Positions 50,524-59,906 of a stretch of 64,000 nt of DNA are shown here, piece after piece. The notes beneath the pieces were generated by a model. It had not been told where the DNA came from and made no database searches. It worked only from the letters and a program-made list of their open reading frames with translations. Numbering within the stretch: the stretch's first letter is position 1; every line of letters begins with the position of its first letter. The stretch comes from Mesorhizobium sp. M2A.F.Ca.ET.046.03.2.1 (lineage in GTDB: Bacteria; Pseudomonadota; Alphaproteobacteria; Rhizobiales; Rhizobiaceae): contig NZ_CP034449.1 in assembly GCF_003952425.1 (NCBI RefSeq), positions 3,348,001 to 3,412,000 of the forward strand, written 5' to 3'. The translations under genes and the position numbers were made by a program.

Positions 50524-51843
50524 ATGAAGACGAAGCGGAGCGTCCGCGCGGAAGAGCTGCTGCTTTTGCAGCGCGAAACCTTCGACTACTTCCTGGGCGA
50601 GGTGAATCCCGCCAACGGCCTCATCCGCGACAAGACCGCCGCCGATTGGCCGGCCAGCATAGCGGCGACGGGTCTCGCTCTCACCTGCTATCCGGTCGCC
50701 GTCGAGCGCGGATACATGACCCGGCAAGAAGCCGTCGCGCGGACCCTGGCTACGCTCCGCTTCTTCCACACGAGTCCCCAGGGGCCGGAGCCCGACGCGA
50801 CCGGCTATCGTGGGCTCTACTATCATTTCCTCGACATGCAGACAGGACGGCGCGCCTCGCAGTGCGAGCTGTCCACGATCGACAGCGCCCTCCTGTTGGC
50901 AGGCGCCCTGTCGGCGGCCGCGTATTTCGGTGAAGAGACCGCCGACGAGCAGGAAATCCGCACGCTTGCCGATGCGCTATATCGCCGTGCCGACTGGCAG
51001 TGGGCACAGAACCAGGGCGCAACGGTGACGCATGGCTGGACCCCGGAAAACGGGTTCATCAAATACCGCTGGGAGGGCTATCACGAGGCCCTCCTGCTTT
51101 ACATTCTGGCGCTCGGCTCACCGACCTTTCCGCTTCCCGAGAGCAGCTACGCCGCCTGGACGTCGACCTATCGCTGGGAAAGCTGCTACGGCTACGAATA
51201 TCTCTATGCGGGGCCGTTGTTCACGCATCAGCTGTCGCATGTCTGGATCGACTTTCGCGGGATACAGGACGCGTTCATGCGCGGGAAGGGCATCGACTAT
51301 TTCGAGAACAGCCGGCGGGCGACCTATCTCCAGCAATGCTATGCCATCATGAATCCGCGTAAGTTCGAAGGTTACCGCGAATGCTGCTGGGGGATCACCG
51401 CAAGCGAGGGACCTGGTCCGGCCACTCTCAAACTCAATGGTGTCCAGCGGGAGTTCTACGATTATGTCGGCCGCGGCGTTCCCTATGGACCGGATGACGG
51501 CACGCTCGCTCCATGGGCGGTCGCCGCCTCATTGCCGTTCGCTCCGGAGATCGTGTTGGAGGCGCTCGACTTCTGCATCCATCAGGCGAAGCTGAAGGAG
51601 TTCAACAGATACGGCTTCAAGGCGGCCTTCAATCCCACCCACCCGGGCGAGCCTGGCAATCCGTACGGGTGGTGGGTGTCGCCCTGGCACTTCGGCATCA
51701 ACCAGGGCCCCATCGTGCTGATGATCGAGAACCACCTGAGCGACACGGTTTGGCGCTTGATGCGCGGTTGCCCTTACATCCTCACCGGATTGCGCCGCGC
51801 CGGGTTCAACGGCGGCTGGCTGAACGATGCGAATCCTGGCTGA
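50524..51843 (+). CDS. Glucoamylase-like / GH144 (COG5368) protein
   Basis: 439 residues of an (alpha/alpha)6 toroid-type hydrolase. LLQRETFDYFLGEVNPANGL opens the domain; TIDSALLLAGAL, NGFIKYRWEGYHEALLLYIL, GPLFTHQLSHVWIDFRGIQD and CCWGITASEGPGP are family-like. Characterised GH144 members cut beta-1,2-glucans, and the same domain ends rhizobial cyclic beta-1,2-glucan synthase. No signal peptide is visible, which is odd for a periplasmic target. The ATG at 50524 follows CAGGTGAGACC. It is the last gene of copper unit 1. Confidence 0.82.
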   Translation: MKTKRSVRAEELLLLQRETFDYFLGEVNPANGLIRDKTAADWPASIAATGLALTCYPVAVERGYMTRQEAVARTLATLRFFHTSPQGPEPDATGYRGLYYHFLDMQTGRRASQCELSTIDSALLLAGALSAAAYFGEETADEQEIRTLADALYRRADWQWAQNQGATVTHGWTPENGFIKYRWEGYHEALLLYILALGSPTFPLPESSYAAWTSTYRWESCYGYEYLYAGPLFTHQLSHVWIDFRGIQDAFMRGKGIDYFENSRRATYLQQCYAIMNPRKFEGYRECCWGITASEGPGPATLKLNGVQREFYDYVGRGVPYGPDDGTLAPWAVAASLPFAPEIVLEALDFCIHQAKLKEFNRYGFKAAFNPTHPGEPGNPYGWWVSPWHFGINQGPIVLMIENHLSDTVWRLMRGCPYILTGLRRAGFNGGWLNDANPG

Positions 51844-51869
51844 ACTGATTGCTTTGGTCCCCGCGAGTG

Positions 51870-51972
51870 GGTCGATCGATTTGACGCACATCAAAGCGCA
51901 TCTGAATCGAAGGGGCGATCATGCCCATGGTGAATAGCTCGGAAGCCTTGCTGTGCTTGAACAATCTTGTCA
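51870..51972 (+). repeat. Duplicated leader region, copy 2 (paired with 47668-47765)
   Basis: Homologous to the leader of copper unit 1, with the FNR-like box, GGAAGCC and TGTGCTTGAAC in the same order. In this copy the conserved GTG start (51953) continues into the signal-peptide protein. Confidence 0.8.
51881..51894 (+). promoter_or_regulatory. FNR/FixK-like box, unit 2
   Basis: TTGACGCACATCAA fits TTGAT-N4-ATCAA with one change. A possible -10 (GATCAT) follows about 22 bases later, matching the spacing in unit 1. Confidence 0.65.
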
Positions 51973-52390
51973 CATCTGGCAGCGACGCCATCGGACTGCA
52001 AGCGGCCCCTTCGGTGCGATCATGCTTGCGTTCGGGCTTGCCCTTTTCCTGTTGCTGACGCCTTCGGGCTCGGCGCAAGCGCACGAGTTCGGCGCATCAC
52101 CAGACTTCTCGTCAGCCAAGGTCGTCCAGTCGGTTGCCCATGGCAAGGCCGATCGGCAGGCCTCGGCGGCCTCTCTGTCGGCATCAACCCTGGACGAGTC
52201 GGGTTGCCATGACGGCCATTGCGGCCTGTGCATGGGTGGACATTGTTTCGGTTGTTCGGCAGTTGCTCTGGCAGCTGGTCCTGATCTCGCCTCCGCAGCT
52301 GAGCCTGGCGCCCCAGCTTTCCCCGACCAATCGGGTTTCGCGCTGACCAGGCCTGACGAAGCCTTTCGGCCCCCTCGTTCCGTTCTCTGA
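51953..52390 (+). CDS. Secreted Cys/His-rich small protein, copper unit 2
   Basis: 145 residues from the GTG at 51953, or 122 from the ATG at 52022. A signal peptide ([19 protein letters not shown]) is followed by a mature part with [20 protein letters not shown], four Cys and three His in a row, a likely metal-binding patch. It is functionally parallel to the small protein at 47804-48256, with weak protein similarity but a shared leader. It sits 104 bp upstream of copA. Confidence 0.7.
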   Translation: MLEQSCHIWQRRHRTASGPFGAIMLAFGLALFLLLTPSGSAQAHEFGASPDFSSAKVVQSVAHGKADRQASAASLSASTLDESGCHDGHCGLCMGGHCFGCSAVALAAGPDLASAAEPGAPAFPDQSGFALTRPDEAFRPPRSVL

Positions 52391-52493
52391 CGCCCTGCTC
52401 GGCGGGCAAATTCCACGCCTGCCGAACAGGATCGCTCTTTTGTGCCGGGCCTACGCTGGCTTCGGTCGCGAATGTATTTCGAGGAGAAAACTC

Positions 52494-55025
52494 ATGAACA
52501 TGCGGACAGAAGCCGCGATCCCTGACCACCCGTCTGGTGGCCTGGCCGAGGCGCGCGAGTCACTCACCCTCCGCATTGGAGGAATGAACTGCGCCCACTG
52601 CCCGCCAACGATCGAAACAGCCATTCGGGCCGTCAAAGGGGTGCAGACCGCCTCAGTCAATCTCGCCACCCAGACGGCGATGGTCAGCTACGATCCTGCC
52701 CAGGCAAAGGTCGCCGAAATCCTGCGCGCCATCCGCTCCGTCGGCTACGCCGCCGGTACGGCGACGATGCGCATTCCGATCAAGAACATGCATTGCACCT
52801 CATGCGCCACACGTGTCGAGCTGGCGCTGAAGATGACCCCGGGCGTCATCGCCGCCCGCGCCAGCCTCGCACCCAACGTTGTCGACATAGAGTATCAACC
52901 GGAACGGGCCAATTTCCAGGAATTGAGGAGGTCGATCGAATCCTCCGGCTATCGGGTCGCCGAGCCGAAGGTGAAACCCACGGACGAGACGCTGGACCCG
53001 GCGGAGGCGGCCAACGAGCAGGAATACCGCGGCCTGATGCGCAGGTTCTGGCTCGCCGCCGTCATCTCCCTCCCGGTGATGGCTCTCAGCTATCCCGATC
53101 TCATTCCGGGACTGCGCGAATGGATGCCCATGGGCAGCGACACGCGCCGGATCGTTTGGGCGCTGCTTGGCGTGCTGAGCCTGCCCGTCCTGCTGTGGTC
53201 CGGATCGCAGTTCTTTGTCGGCATGTGGGACGCGCTGAAGCACCGCGCTGCCAATATGCACACGCTGATCTCAATCGGCATCACGGCGGCGTTCCTCTAT
53301 TCGGTCGTGGCGGTCGCATGGCCCGGGATCTTTCCCGACATGGCGCTGGCCGAAGTCTTCTGGGACGTCACCGATGTCGTCGTGGCGCTCGTCGTGCTGG
53401 GTCTCGCCCTCGAGATCAAGGCCAAGGGCCGAACCTCGCAGGCGATCAAGAAGCTGATCGGGTTGCAGGCCAAGACGGCAAGAGTCGTGCGCGACAGCAA
53501 GGAAATCGACCTCCCCGTCGAGGAGGTGCTGGTCAGCGACACGGTGATCGTCCGTCCCGGCGAAAAGGTCCCGGTCGATGGCAAGGTGAGCGCCGGATCG
53601 AGCGCTATCGACGAGTCGATGATCACCGGCGAATCCATGCCGGTCGAAAAGCAGGCCGGCGACGAGGTCATCGGCGGCACGCTCAACAAGACGGGCAGCT
53701 TCCGCTTCACCGCTACCAAGGTCGGCAAGGATACCGCGCTCGCAAGCATCATCCGCATGGTGAAGGACGCGCAGGGGTCGAAGGCTCCGATCCAGCGCGT
53801 GGTGGATACCGTGTCGGGCTACTTCGTGCCCGCGGTCATGATCGTCGCGATCCTGGCCGCAGTGGCATGGTACGATTTCGGGCCTGAGCCGCGGCTGATC
53901 TATGCCACGGTCGTCCTGGTCACGACGCTGATCATCGCCTGTCCCTGCGCGCTCGGCCTTGCCACGCCGACATCGCTTACGGTCGGCATCGGCAAGGGAG
54001 CGGAAAACGGCATCCTGATCCGCTCGGGCGACGCGCTGCAGGCGGCCGAGAAACTCGACGCGATCATTCTCGACAAGACGGGCACGATCACCAGGGGCGA
54101 GCCGGCGCTGACCGACGTCGTGGTCACGCCGGGCCACGAAGAGAGCGCCGTCCTGCGGCTCACCGCATCTCTTGAGCGCGGTTCCGAGCATCCGCTGGCC
54201 TCGGCCATCGTGAAGGGCGCCGAAGCGTGGCTGATCGAGCTGGTCGATGCTGAAGGCTTCGCGGCGATCCCGGGCCACGGCGTCAGTGGCCGGATCGACG
54301 GCCATGATGTGCTGTTCGGAAACGCCAAGCTCATGCGCGACCGCGGTGTTCCCGCAGACGCGCTGCTGCCCCAATGGGAGCGCCTCGCCAATGAAGGCAA
54401 AACGCCGATGTATGTGGCGGTCGACGGGCAGGCGGCTGGACTGATCGCGGTCGCCGACACCGTGAAGCCGGATTCCAGGGCGGCGATCGAAATCCTGAGA
54501 GGGCTCGGCATCGAGGTCGTCATGCTGACCGGCGACAACGAACGCACGGGTCGGGCAATCGCGCGCGAGGTCGGCATCGATCGCGTGCTGGCGGAGGTCC
54601 TGCCAGACGACAAGGCGCACGAGGTGCAGAAACTACAGCTCGAAGGCAAGTCGGTCGGCATGGTCGGCGACGGCGTCAACGACGCGCCGGCGCTCGCCCA
54701 GGCCGATGTCGGTTTCGCCATCGGCACCGGAACCGACGTCGCCATCGAGGCAAGCGACGTGACGCTTATCAAGGGCAGTCTGATGGGCGTGGTCACGGCG
54801 ATCGAGATCAGCCGGGCGACGATGCGCAACGTCCGGCAGAACCTCGTCGGCGCATTCGGCTACAACGCGCTGGGAATCCCGGTCGCGACGGGCGTGCTCT
54901 ACCCGTTCATCGGGCTTCTGCTCTCTCCCCTCATCGCAGCCGCCGCCATGGCCTTCAGTTCGGTGACCGTCGTCACCAACGCCAATCGTTTGCGCTTCTT
55001 TCAGCCGAGGAGGACAGGCTCATGA
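52494..55025 (+). CDS. copA: Copper-translocating P1B-type ATPase with two HMA domains
   Basis: An 843-residue Cu(I) export pump of the inner membrane. There are two N-terminal metal-binding domains, GMNCAHC (Cys33, Cys36) and NMHCTSC (Cys101, Cys104). Membrane helices follow, with the transport motif [11 protein letters not shown]. Others are the phosphatase TGES loop ([11 protein letters not shown]), phosphorylation [10 protein letters not shown], nucleotide-binding [10 protein letters not shown] and [10 protein letters not shown]. The ATG at 52494 follows GAGGAGAAAACTC. The stop overlaps the cupredoxin start (ATGA). FixI-like pumps for cbb3 oxidase are related, but two HMAs fit CopA better. 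Confidence 0.96.
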   Translation: MNMRTEAAIPDHPSGGLAEARESLTLRIGGMNCAHCPPTIETAIRAVKGVQTASVNLATQTAMVSYDPAQAKVAEILRAIRSVGYAAGTATMRIPIKNMHCTSCATRVELALKMTPGVIAARASLAPNVVDIEYQPERANFQELRRSIESSGYRVAEPKVKPTDETLDPAEAANEQEYRGLMRRFWLAAVISLPVMALSYPDLIPGLREWMPMGSDTRRIVWALLGVLSLPVLLWSGSQFFVGMWDALKHRAANMHTLISIGITAAFLYSVVAVAWPGIFPDMALAEVFWDVTDVVVALVVLGLALEIKAKGRTSQAIKKLIGLQAKTARVVRDSKEIDLPVEEVLVSDTVIVRPGEKVPVDGKVSAGSSAIDESMITGESMPVEKQAGDEVIGGTLNKTGSFRFTATKVGKDTALASIIRMVKDAQGSKAPIQRVVDTVSGYFVPAVMIVAILAAVAWYDFGPEPRLIYATVVLVTTLIIACPCALGLATPTSLTVGIGKGAENGILIRSGDALQAAEKLDAIILDKTGTITRGEPALTDVVVTPGHEESAVLRLTASLERGSEHPLASAIVKGAEAWLIELVDAEGFAAIPGHGVSGRIDGHDVLFGNAKLMRDRGVPADALLPQWERLANEGKTPMYVAVDGQAAGLIAVADTVKPDSRAAIEILRGLGIEVVMLTGDNERTGRAIAREVGIDRVLAEVLPDDKAHEVQKLQLEGKSVGMVGDGVNDAPALAQADVGFAIGTGTDVAIEASDVTLIKGSLMGVVTAIEISRATMRNVRQNLVGAFGYNALGIPVATGVLYPFIGLLLSPLIAAAAMAFSSVTVVTNANRLRFFQPRRTGS

Positions 55026-55399
55026 CACCCGACCGCTGGATAGTGACCGTGGCCGGGATCGGCCTGGTCGCCTTCATCATCTGGTTCTTCTGGCTCAAGC
55101 GTTCGAAGGGCATCCGCGCCGCGGATACGAGCGGCGGCTATCAGGAGGCGATGATCCTGGTCAAGGGCGGCTACACGCCCGACACGATCGTCGTCCGCAG
55201 CGGCCGCCCGGTCCGGCTGAATTTCCGCCGTGAGGAAACCGCCTCCTGCTCGGACAAGGTGATCTTCCCCGATTTCCAGAGGAGCGCCGATCTGCCTACC
55301 GGTGAAACCGTCGCCGTCGATCTGATGCCCAAGCAACCAGGCGAGTTCGGATTCGCATGCCCCATGGGCATGTTCCGCGGCCGCCTCATCGTCGAATAG
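55022..55399 (+). CDS. Membrane-anchored cupredoxin-like protein
   Basis: 125 residues. One N-terminal membrane helix ([20 protein letters not shown]) anchors a periplasmic beta-sandwich. Candidate copper ligands are the Cys in TASCSDKV and the loop [10 protein letters not shown], in which Cys and Met replace the usual His-rich cupredoxin loop. It may hand Cu(I) to or from CopA. It overlaps copA by 4 bp. It is similar in layout to cupredoxins paired with P1B ATPases in other Proteobacteria. Confidence 0.82.
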   Translation: MTPDRWIVTVAGIGLVAFIIWFFWLKRSKGIRAADTSGGYQEAMILVKGGYTPDTIVVRSGRPVRLNFRREETASCSDKVIFPDFQRSADLPTGETVAVDLMPKQPGEFGFACPMGMFRGRLIVE

Positions 55400-55408
55400 G
55401 AGACCAGC

Positions 55409-55690
55409 ATGTCAATGCATGACCATTCGGACCACGACCAGCCGCAAGGCTCCTTTCTGACGTCCCGGGCAGGCCTTGTCCTGCTTGGCTTCCTCGCGGT
55501 CGGCGGGTTCCTGCTCCTCACCGAGCACCGCGCCCATGTGCTTGGCGCGCTATTCTATCTGCTGCCGCTCGGCTGCGTCTTCATGCACTTCTTCATGCAT
55601 GGAGGACACGGCCACAGAGGACATGGGCATGGAGGACATGGGCATGGTGGGGGCCACCGCAACCAGCCCGACGAAAGGAATCCGTCATGA
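55409..55690 (+). CDS. DUF2933-like His-rich small membrane protein
   Basis: 93 residues. His-rich ends (MHDHSDHDQ and GGHGHRGHGHGGHGHGGGH) flank two hydrophobic segments (GLVLLGFLAVGGFLLL and VLGALFYLLPLGCVFMHFFM), the DUF2933 pattern. The His runs suggest metal binding. It is common in heavy-metal clusters. The stop overlaps the next start (ATGA). Confidence 0.82.
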   Translation: MSMHDHSDHDQPQGSFLTSRAGLVLLGFLAVGGFLLLTEHRAHVLGALFYLLPLGCVFMHFFMHGGHGHRGHGHGGHGHGGGHRNQPDERNPS

Positions 55691-56361
55691 GCATGCAGGC
55701 CTACGGCCTTTGGAGCCTGGTGATCGTCAACTCCGCCGTCTTCATCCTGTTCGCCTACAGCTTCTTCAAGCCGGCGACGACCCGTGACTGGCGCTCGTTC
55801 GGCGCGTTCAGCGCCTTCCTGGTCGCGCTGTTCGCGGAGATGTACGGCTTTCCGCTCACCATCTACTTGCTCTCCGGCTGGCTGCAGTCCGGCTATCCAG
55901 GGATCGACTGGTTCTCGCATGATGCCGGGCATCTCTTGGAAATGATGTTCGGCTGGCGGATCAATCCACATTTCGGCCCCTTCCATCTGCTGAGCTTCGT
56001 CCTGATCGGCGGTGGGTTCTGGCTGATCGCGGTCGCATGGAGCGTTCTCTACGACGCTCAGCAGCACCGTTCTCTCGCCGCCAGCGGCCCGTACAGCTAC
56101 GTGCGCCACCCGCAATATGTCGGCTTCATCCTGGTGATGCTGGGTTTCCTCGTTCAGTGGCCGACGCTGCTGACGCTGGCGATGTTCCCGGTGCTGGTTG
56201 TGATGTATGTGAGGCTGGCGCGCGCCGAGGAGCGCGAAGCGATCACCGCGTTCGGCGACGTCTACCGCAACTACATGACACAGGTTCCGGGTTTCATTCC
56301 GAGCTGGAACCGGTTGTCCGGCGGGTCGGTCGGCCGCCCTGGACGAGGCCTGGCGCCATGA
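55687..56361 (+). CDS. Membrane methyltransferase, isoprenylcysteine carboxyl methyltransferase (ICMT)/PEMT-like
   Basis: 224 residues, five or more membrane segments. The C-terminal signature GPYSYVRHPQYVGFILVMLGFLVQ and EEREAITAFGDVYRNYMTQVPGFIP is that of ICMT/phospholipid methyltransferase-type enzymes using SAM. Bacterial members occur in metal-resistance clusters with unknown acceptors (lipid or protein). It overlaps both neighbours by 4 bp. A role in envelope modification during copper stress is inferred. Confidence 0.82.
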   Translation: MSMQAYGLWSLVIVNSAVFILFAYSFFKPATTRDWRSFGAFSAFLVALFAEMYGFPLTIYLLSGWLQSGYPGIDWFSHDAGHLLEMMFGWRINPHFGPFHLLSFVLIGGGFWLIAVAWSVLYDAQQHRSLAASGPYSYVRHPQYVGFILVMLGFLVQWPTLLTLAMFPVLVVMYVRLARAEEREAITAFGDVYRNYMTQVPGFIPSWNRLSGGSVGRPGRGLAP

Positions 56362-56822
56362 CACGGCACCGCCGATCCTGGCCGTTTTCGGCGATCCTGC
56401 TCGCCGTCTTCGGTGTGGCGCTCGTCTGCATCGGCGCCTTCTTCATGTTCCTTCGGCCGCCGCTATTGCCGGAGGACGTGCGGTTCGTCGGCCTGTCGCT
56501 GCAACAGCTTCAGGCCGAGCAGCCACGCATGGCATCGTGGCTCGAGCGCGTGTTTCAGGTGCTCGGCGGGTATGCCGTCGCCTCGGGCATCCTCACCGTC
56601 ACGGTCGCCGTGACGTCGTTCCGGCGGCACGAGCGGTGGGCTCTTCTGGGCGTGCTCGCCGCCGGCGTCGCCTCCATCGGATGGATGGCTGTCGTCAACT
56701 TCGTCATAGGATCCGATTTCCGGTGGGCCTTGCTGGCTATCGCGATCCTATGGGCCGCGAGCATGGGCATGTTCCTGGTCGAGCTCAGGCAAGCTGCCAT
56801 GCGGGCAGGCAGGGCGGAGTGA
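56358..56822 (+). CDS. Small integral membrane protein of unknown function
   Basis: 154 residues with about four hydrophobic segments ([78 protein letters not shown]). No family recognised. The ATG at 56358 overlaps the methyltransferase stop (ATGA). A longer ORF from 56037 is the antiphase of the methyltransferase and was rejected. It lies 3 bp before the ABC ATPase gene. Confidence 0.72.
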   Translation: MTRHRRSWPFSAILLAVFGVALVCIGAFFMFLRPPLLPEDVRFVGLSLQQLQAEQPRMASWLERVFQVLGGYAVASGILTVTVAVTSFRRHERWALLGVLAAGVASIGWMAVVNFVIGSDFRWALLAIAILWAASMGMFLVELRQAAMRAGRAE

Positions 56823-56825
56823 TCC

Positions 56826-57533
56826 ATGTCCGACCCTGTCTTCACCGCGAAAGACCTCACCAAGACCTACGTCTCGGGCGAGACGCAAGTGCACGCCCTG
56901 CGCGGCGTGAACCTGGCGATTTCGGCAGGGGAAGTGGTCGTCCTGCTCGGTCCGTCGGGCAGCGGGAAATCGACATTGCTCAACATCATGGGCGGGCTCG
57001 ATCACGCGAGCAGCGGCGAGCTGTCCTTCAAGGATTTGCGGCTGACCGACCTCGATGACAGGGGGCTGACATCCTATCGCCGCCGCCACGTCGGCTTCGT
57101 GTTCCAGTTCTACAATCTGATCCCCAGCCTGACAGCCTATGAGAACGTCGCGCTGGTCACCGAGATTGCCGATGATCCAATGCGTCCCGAGGAAGCTCTC
57201 GCCCTCGTTGGGCTGGAGCCGCGCATGCATCATTTCTCGGCGCAGCTATCAGGCGGCGAGCAGCAGCGCGTCGCCATCGCCCGCGCGATCGCCAAGCGTC
57301 CGGAAGTGCTGCTTTGCGACGAGCCGACAGGCGCGCTCGACTCCAGGACAGGCGTTCGGGTGATCGATGCGCTGATGAAGGTCAATGCCGAACTCGGCAC
57401 GACCACCGTCATCATCACCCACAACGCCATCATCCAGGAGGTCGCGCACCGGGTCCTGTTCTTCAGCGACGGGCAGATATCGAAGGCCGTCACCAACGAG
57501 GCCCGCCGCGCTGTCGCCGAGCTGCAGTGGTGA
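56826..57533 (+). CDS. ABC transporter ATP-binding protein, LolD/MacB type
   Basis: 235 residues. Walker A is GPSGSGKST, the Q-loop is in [17 protein letters not shown], the ABC signature is LSGGEQQRV, Walker B is [12 protein letters not shown], and the H-loop is VIITHN. The [14 protein letters not shown] stretch is typical of the mechanotransmission (MacB/LolD/FtsE) class, which works with the FtsX-type permease encoded next. GTCC and GTGATCC precede the ATG. Confidence 0.95.
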   Translation: MSDPVFTAKDLTKTYVSGETQVHALRGVNLAISAGEVVVLLGPSGSGKSTLLNIMGGLDHASSGELSFKDLRLTDLDDRGLTSYRRRHVGFVFQFYNLIPSLTAYENVALVTEIADDPMRPEEALALVGLEPRMHHFSAQLSGGEQQRVAIARAIAKRPEVLLCDEPTGALDSRTGVRVIDALMKVNAELGTTTVIITHNAIIQEVAHRVLFFSDGQISKAVTNEARRAVAELQW

Positions 57534-57537
57534 AGAC

Positions 57538-59901
57538 ATGCGCGCCCTGGACATAAAGCTCTTCCGCGATCTCCTGCGTCTTTGGGCGCAGGCATTGGCA
57601 ATCGCGCTGGTGGTCGGCGGCGGCGTGGCAACGCTGCTCCTCGCCGTCGGCTCCTACCGTTCCCTCGATGAGACGAGGACGGCTTACTACGAGCGCTACC
57701 GCTTCGCCGATGTCTTCGCCACGGTGCGACGGGCACCGAAAGCTCTCCTCGGCCGGATCGCCGAAATCCCAGGTGTGGCTAGCGTGGATGCACGCATCGC
57801 ACAGTTCGCGCTGCTCGAAACACCGGGTCTGACCGCTCCGGCCACCGGCGTAGTCATCTCGCTGCCCGAGGTCGGCGAGCCGAAGCTCAATCGCCTCTAT
57901 ATGCGTGCGGGCCGCACGCCGGATCCGAGCCGGGACGACGAGGTCGTCGTCAATGAGACCTTCGCCGAAGCGCACCGGTTCACCCTGGGCTCGAGCTTCG
58001 CGGCGACCCTCAACGGTCGCAGGCGCGATCTGACGATCGTCGGCATCGCGCTTTCTCCCGAATACATCTATGCCGTCGGCCCCGGCGACATCATGCCCGA
58101 CGGCCACCGCTTCGGCGTCATCTGGATGTCCGAACGGGCTCTGGCCAGCGCCTATGATCTCGAAGACGCTTTTTCGTCGGTGTCGCTGAAGCTGCTGCCG
58201 GGAACGTCGGAGCGGGAGGTGATGATGCGTCTCGACAGCCTGCTCGATCGCTATGGCGGGCACGCTGCCTACGGGCGCAAGGACCAGACGTCGCATGCCT
58301 GGCTCGACCACGAGCTCGACATGCTCAACAACATGAGCCGCACGCTGCCGCCGATCTTCCTGCTGGTTTCGGCGTTCCTGGTCAACCTTACCCTCAGCCG
58401 GCTCGTTTCGCTCGAACGCGAGCAGATCGGCCTGCTGAAGGCACTCGGCTACCGCAATGCCGGCATCGTCCTGCACTACTTGAAATTTGTGGGCGTCATC
58501 ACGGCGGTCGGCATCGTCATCGGCAGCCTGATCGGCACCTGGCTCGGCAGCTATGTGACCGGAGTATTCGCCGACTTTTTCCGCTTCCCGTTTCTGCTGT
58601 TCACCAAGGCCCCCGATCTCTACGTCGCGGCGGCGGGACTGAGCGCGTTTGCCGCGGCAATCGGCGCGCTGCGAGGTTTGCGCGAAGTCGTCAATCTGGC
58701 TCCCGCGGTTGCCATGCAGCCGCCGGCTCCGCCGGTTTTCCGCCGAACGCTGCCGTTGAGCCTTAGCGCGGCCGGCCTTGTCTCGCAGCCGATGAGAATG
58801 ATGCTGCGCAACGTCGCGCATCATCCAGTTCGATCCTTTCTCACCGCATTCGGCATGTCGCTGGCGACGGCGATCCTGATCGTGTCGCTCTTCACGGAGG
58901 GCACGATGGAGCAGCTCGTCGACGTGACCTACTTCCTTGCGGATCGACAGGACGCGACCGTCAGCTTTTTCGAGAAGCGCCCGAGGGAAGTGGCCTTCCA
59001 GATTGCGAGGCTTCCCGGAGTGCTGAATGCGGAACCCAATCGAGAAGTCCAGGTCCGCATCCGCAATGGCCATGTCGAGCGTCGCATCATCCTCCGCGCA
59101 AGGCCGCGCGGGGCGGAGCTCAACCGTATCATCGATGCGGACCTGCGGCCGGTGGTCCTGCCGGAATCAGGCCTCGCGATCTCGGACATGCTGGCCAAGA
59201 TACTCAAGGTGCGGGTCGGCGACACCGTCGAGGTCGATTTGCTCGACAGCGAGCGCCGGACGGTCTCGCTTCCGGTGGCGGCGCTGGTCGAGGACTATCT
59301 CGGCATGCGCGGGATGATGGATGAGGAAGCGCTCGCCAGGCTGCTGCGTGAAGCGCCGATGGCGAACGGGGTGAGCGTCAGCCTGGACAAGAACAGACGG
59401 GACGAGTTCTACGCGGCGGTCAAGGCCATGCCGGCGGTGAGCAGCCTGGCTCTGCAGACGGCGTCCCTCGCCACTTTCCGCGACGCCGTGGCGCTTCTGG
59501 TGACTACGATGTCCAGCATCTACACGGGTCTCGCCGCCGTCATCGCGTTCGGCGTGGTTTACAACAACGCGCGTGTCTCGCTGTCCGAGCGGGCCCGGGA
59601 ACTGGCAAGCCTGCGGGTGCTTGGCTTCACCCGCGGCGAAGTGCTCGGCATCCTTCTCTTTGAACTCGCGCTGTTGACCTTGATCGCGCAGCCGCCGGGC
59701 TGGGCCCTCGGCTATGGTCTTGCCTGGATCATGAAGACGAACCTGGCCGGCGAACTGATGCGGGTACGCCTGGTTGTCGACCCTGCCATTTATGTCTTCG
59801 CCAGCGCGATCGTCATTACGGCGGCTGTGCTCTCAGCGCTGATCGTCCGCAGGCGGGTTAATCGACTCGACCTCGTTGCTGTTCTCAAGACGCGGGATTG
59901 A
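57538..59901 (+). CDS. ABC transporter permease, FtsX/MacB type with two FtsX domains
   Basis: 787 residues. An N-terminal helix (LAIALVVGGGVATLLLAVGS) is followed by a periplasmic MacB-type domain (residues about 45-260), then three helices of FtsX domain 1 (from PIFLLVSAFLVNLTL to about 390). A second helix-periplasmic-FtsX unit ends GVVYNNARVSLSERARELASLRVLGFT and EVLGILLFELALLTLI. This doubled layout resembles LolCE-like or DevC-like permeases. It is likely an exporter or lipid extractor powered by the upstream ATPase. The ATG at 57538 is 4 bp after that gene. Confidence 0.92.
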   Translation: MRALDIKLFRDLLRLWAQALAIALVVGGGVATLLLAVGSYRSLDETRTAYYERYRFADVFATVRRAPKALLGRIAEIPGVASVDARIAQFALLETPGLTAPATGVVISLPEVGEPKLNRLYMRAGRTPDPSRDDEVVVNETFAEAHRFTLGSSFAATLNGRRRDLTIVGIALSPEYIYAVGPGDIMPDGHRFGVIWMSERALASAYDLEDAFSSVSLKLLPGTSEREVMMRLDSLLDRYGGHAAYGRKDQTSHAWLDHELDMLNNMSRTLPPIFLLVSAFLVNLTLSRLVSLEREQIGLLKALGYRNAGIVLHYLKFVGVITAVGIVIGSLIGTWLGSYVTGVFADFFRFPFLLFTKAPDLYVAAAGLSAFAAAIGALRGLREVVNLAPAVAMQPPAPPVFRRTLPLSLSAAGLVSQPMRMMLRNVAHHPVRSFLTAFGMSLATAILIVSLFTEGTMEQLVDVTYFLADRQDATVSFFEKRPREVAFQIARLPGVLNAEPNREVQVRIRNGHVERRIILRARPRGAELNRIIDADLRPVVLPESGLAISDMLAKILKVRVGDTVEVDLLDSERRTVSLPVAALVEDYLGMRGMMDEEALARLLREAPMANGVSVSLDKNRRDEFYAAVKAMPAVSSLALQTASLATFRDAVALLVTTMSSIYTGLAAVIAFGVVYNNARVSLSERARELASLRVLGFTRGEVLGILLFELALLTLIAQPPGWALGYGLAWIMKTNLAGELMRVRLVVDPAIYVFASAIVITAAVLSALIVRRRVNRLDLVAVLKTRD

Positions 59902-59906
59902 AGACC

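Noticed and set aside
56037..56357. N-terminal extension of the small membrane protein
   Set aside because: It lies wholly inside the methyltransferase gene in another frame, is Arg-rich, and the ATG at 56358 with ATGA overlap is clearly better.
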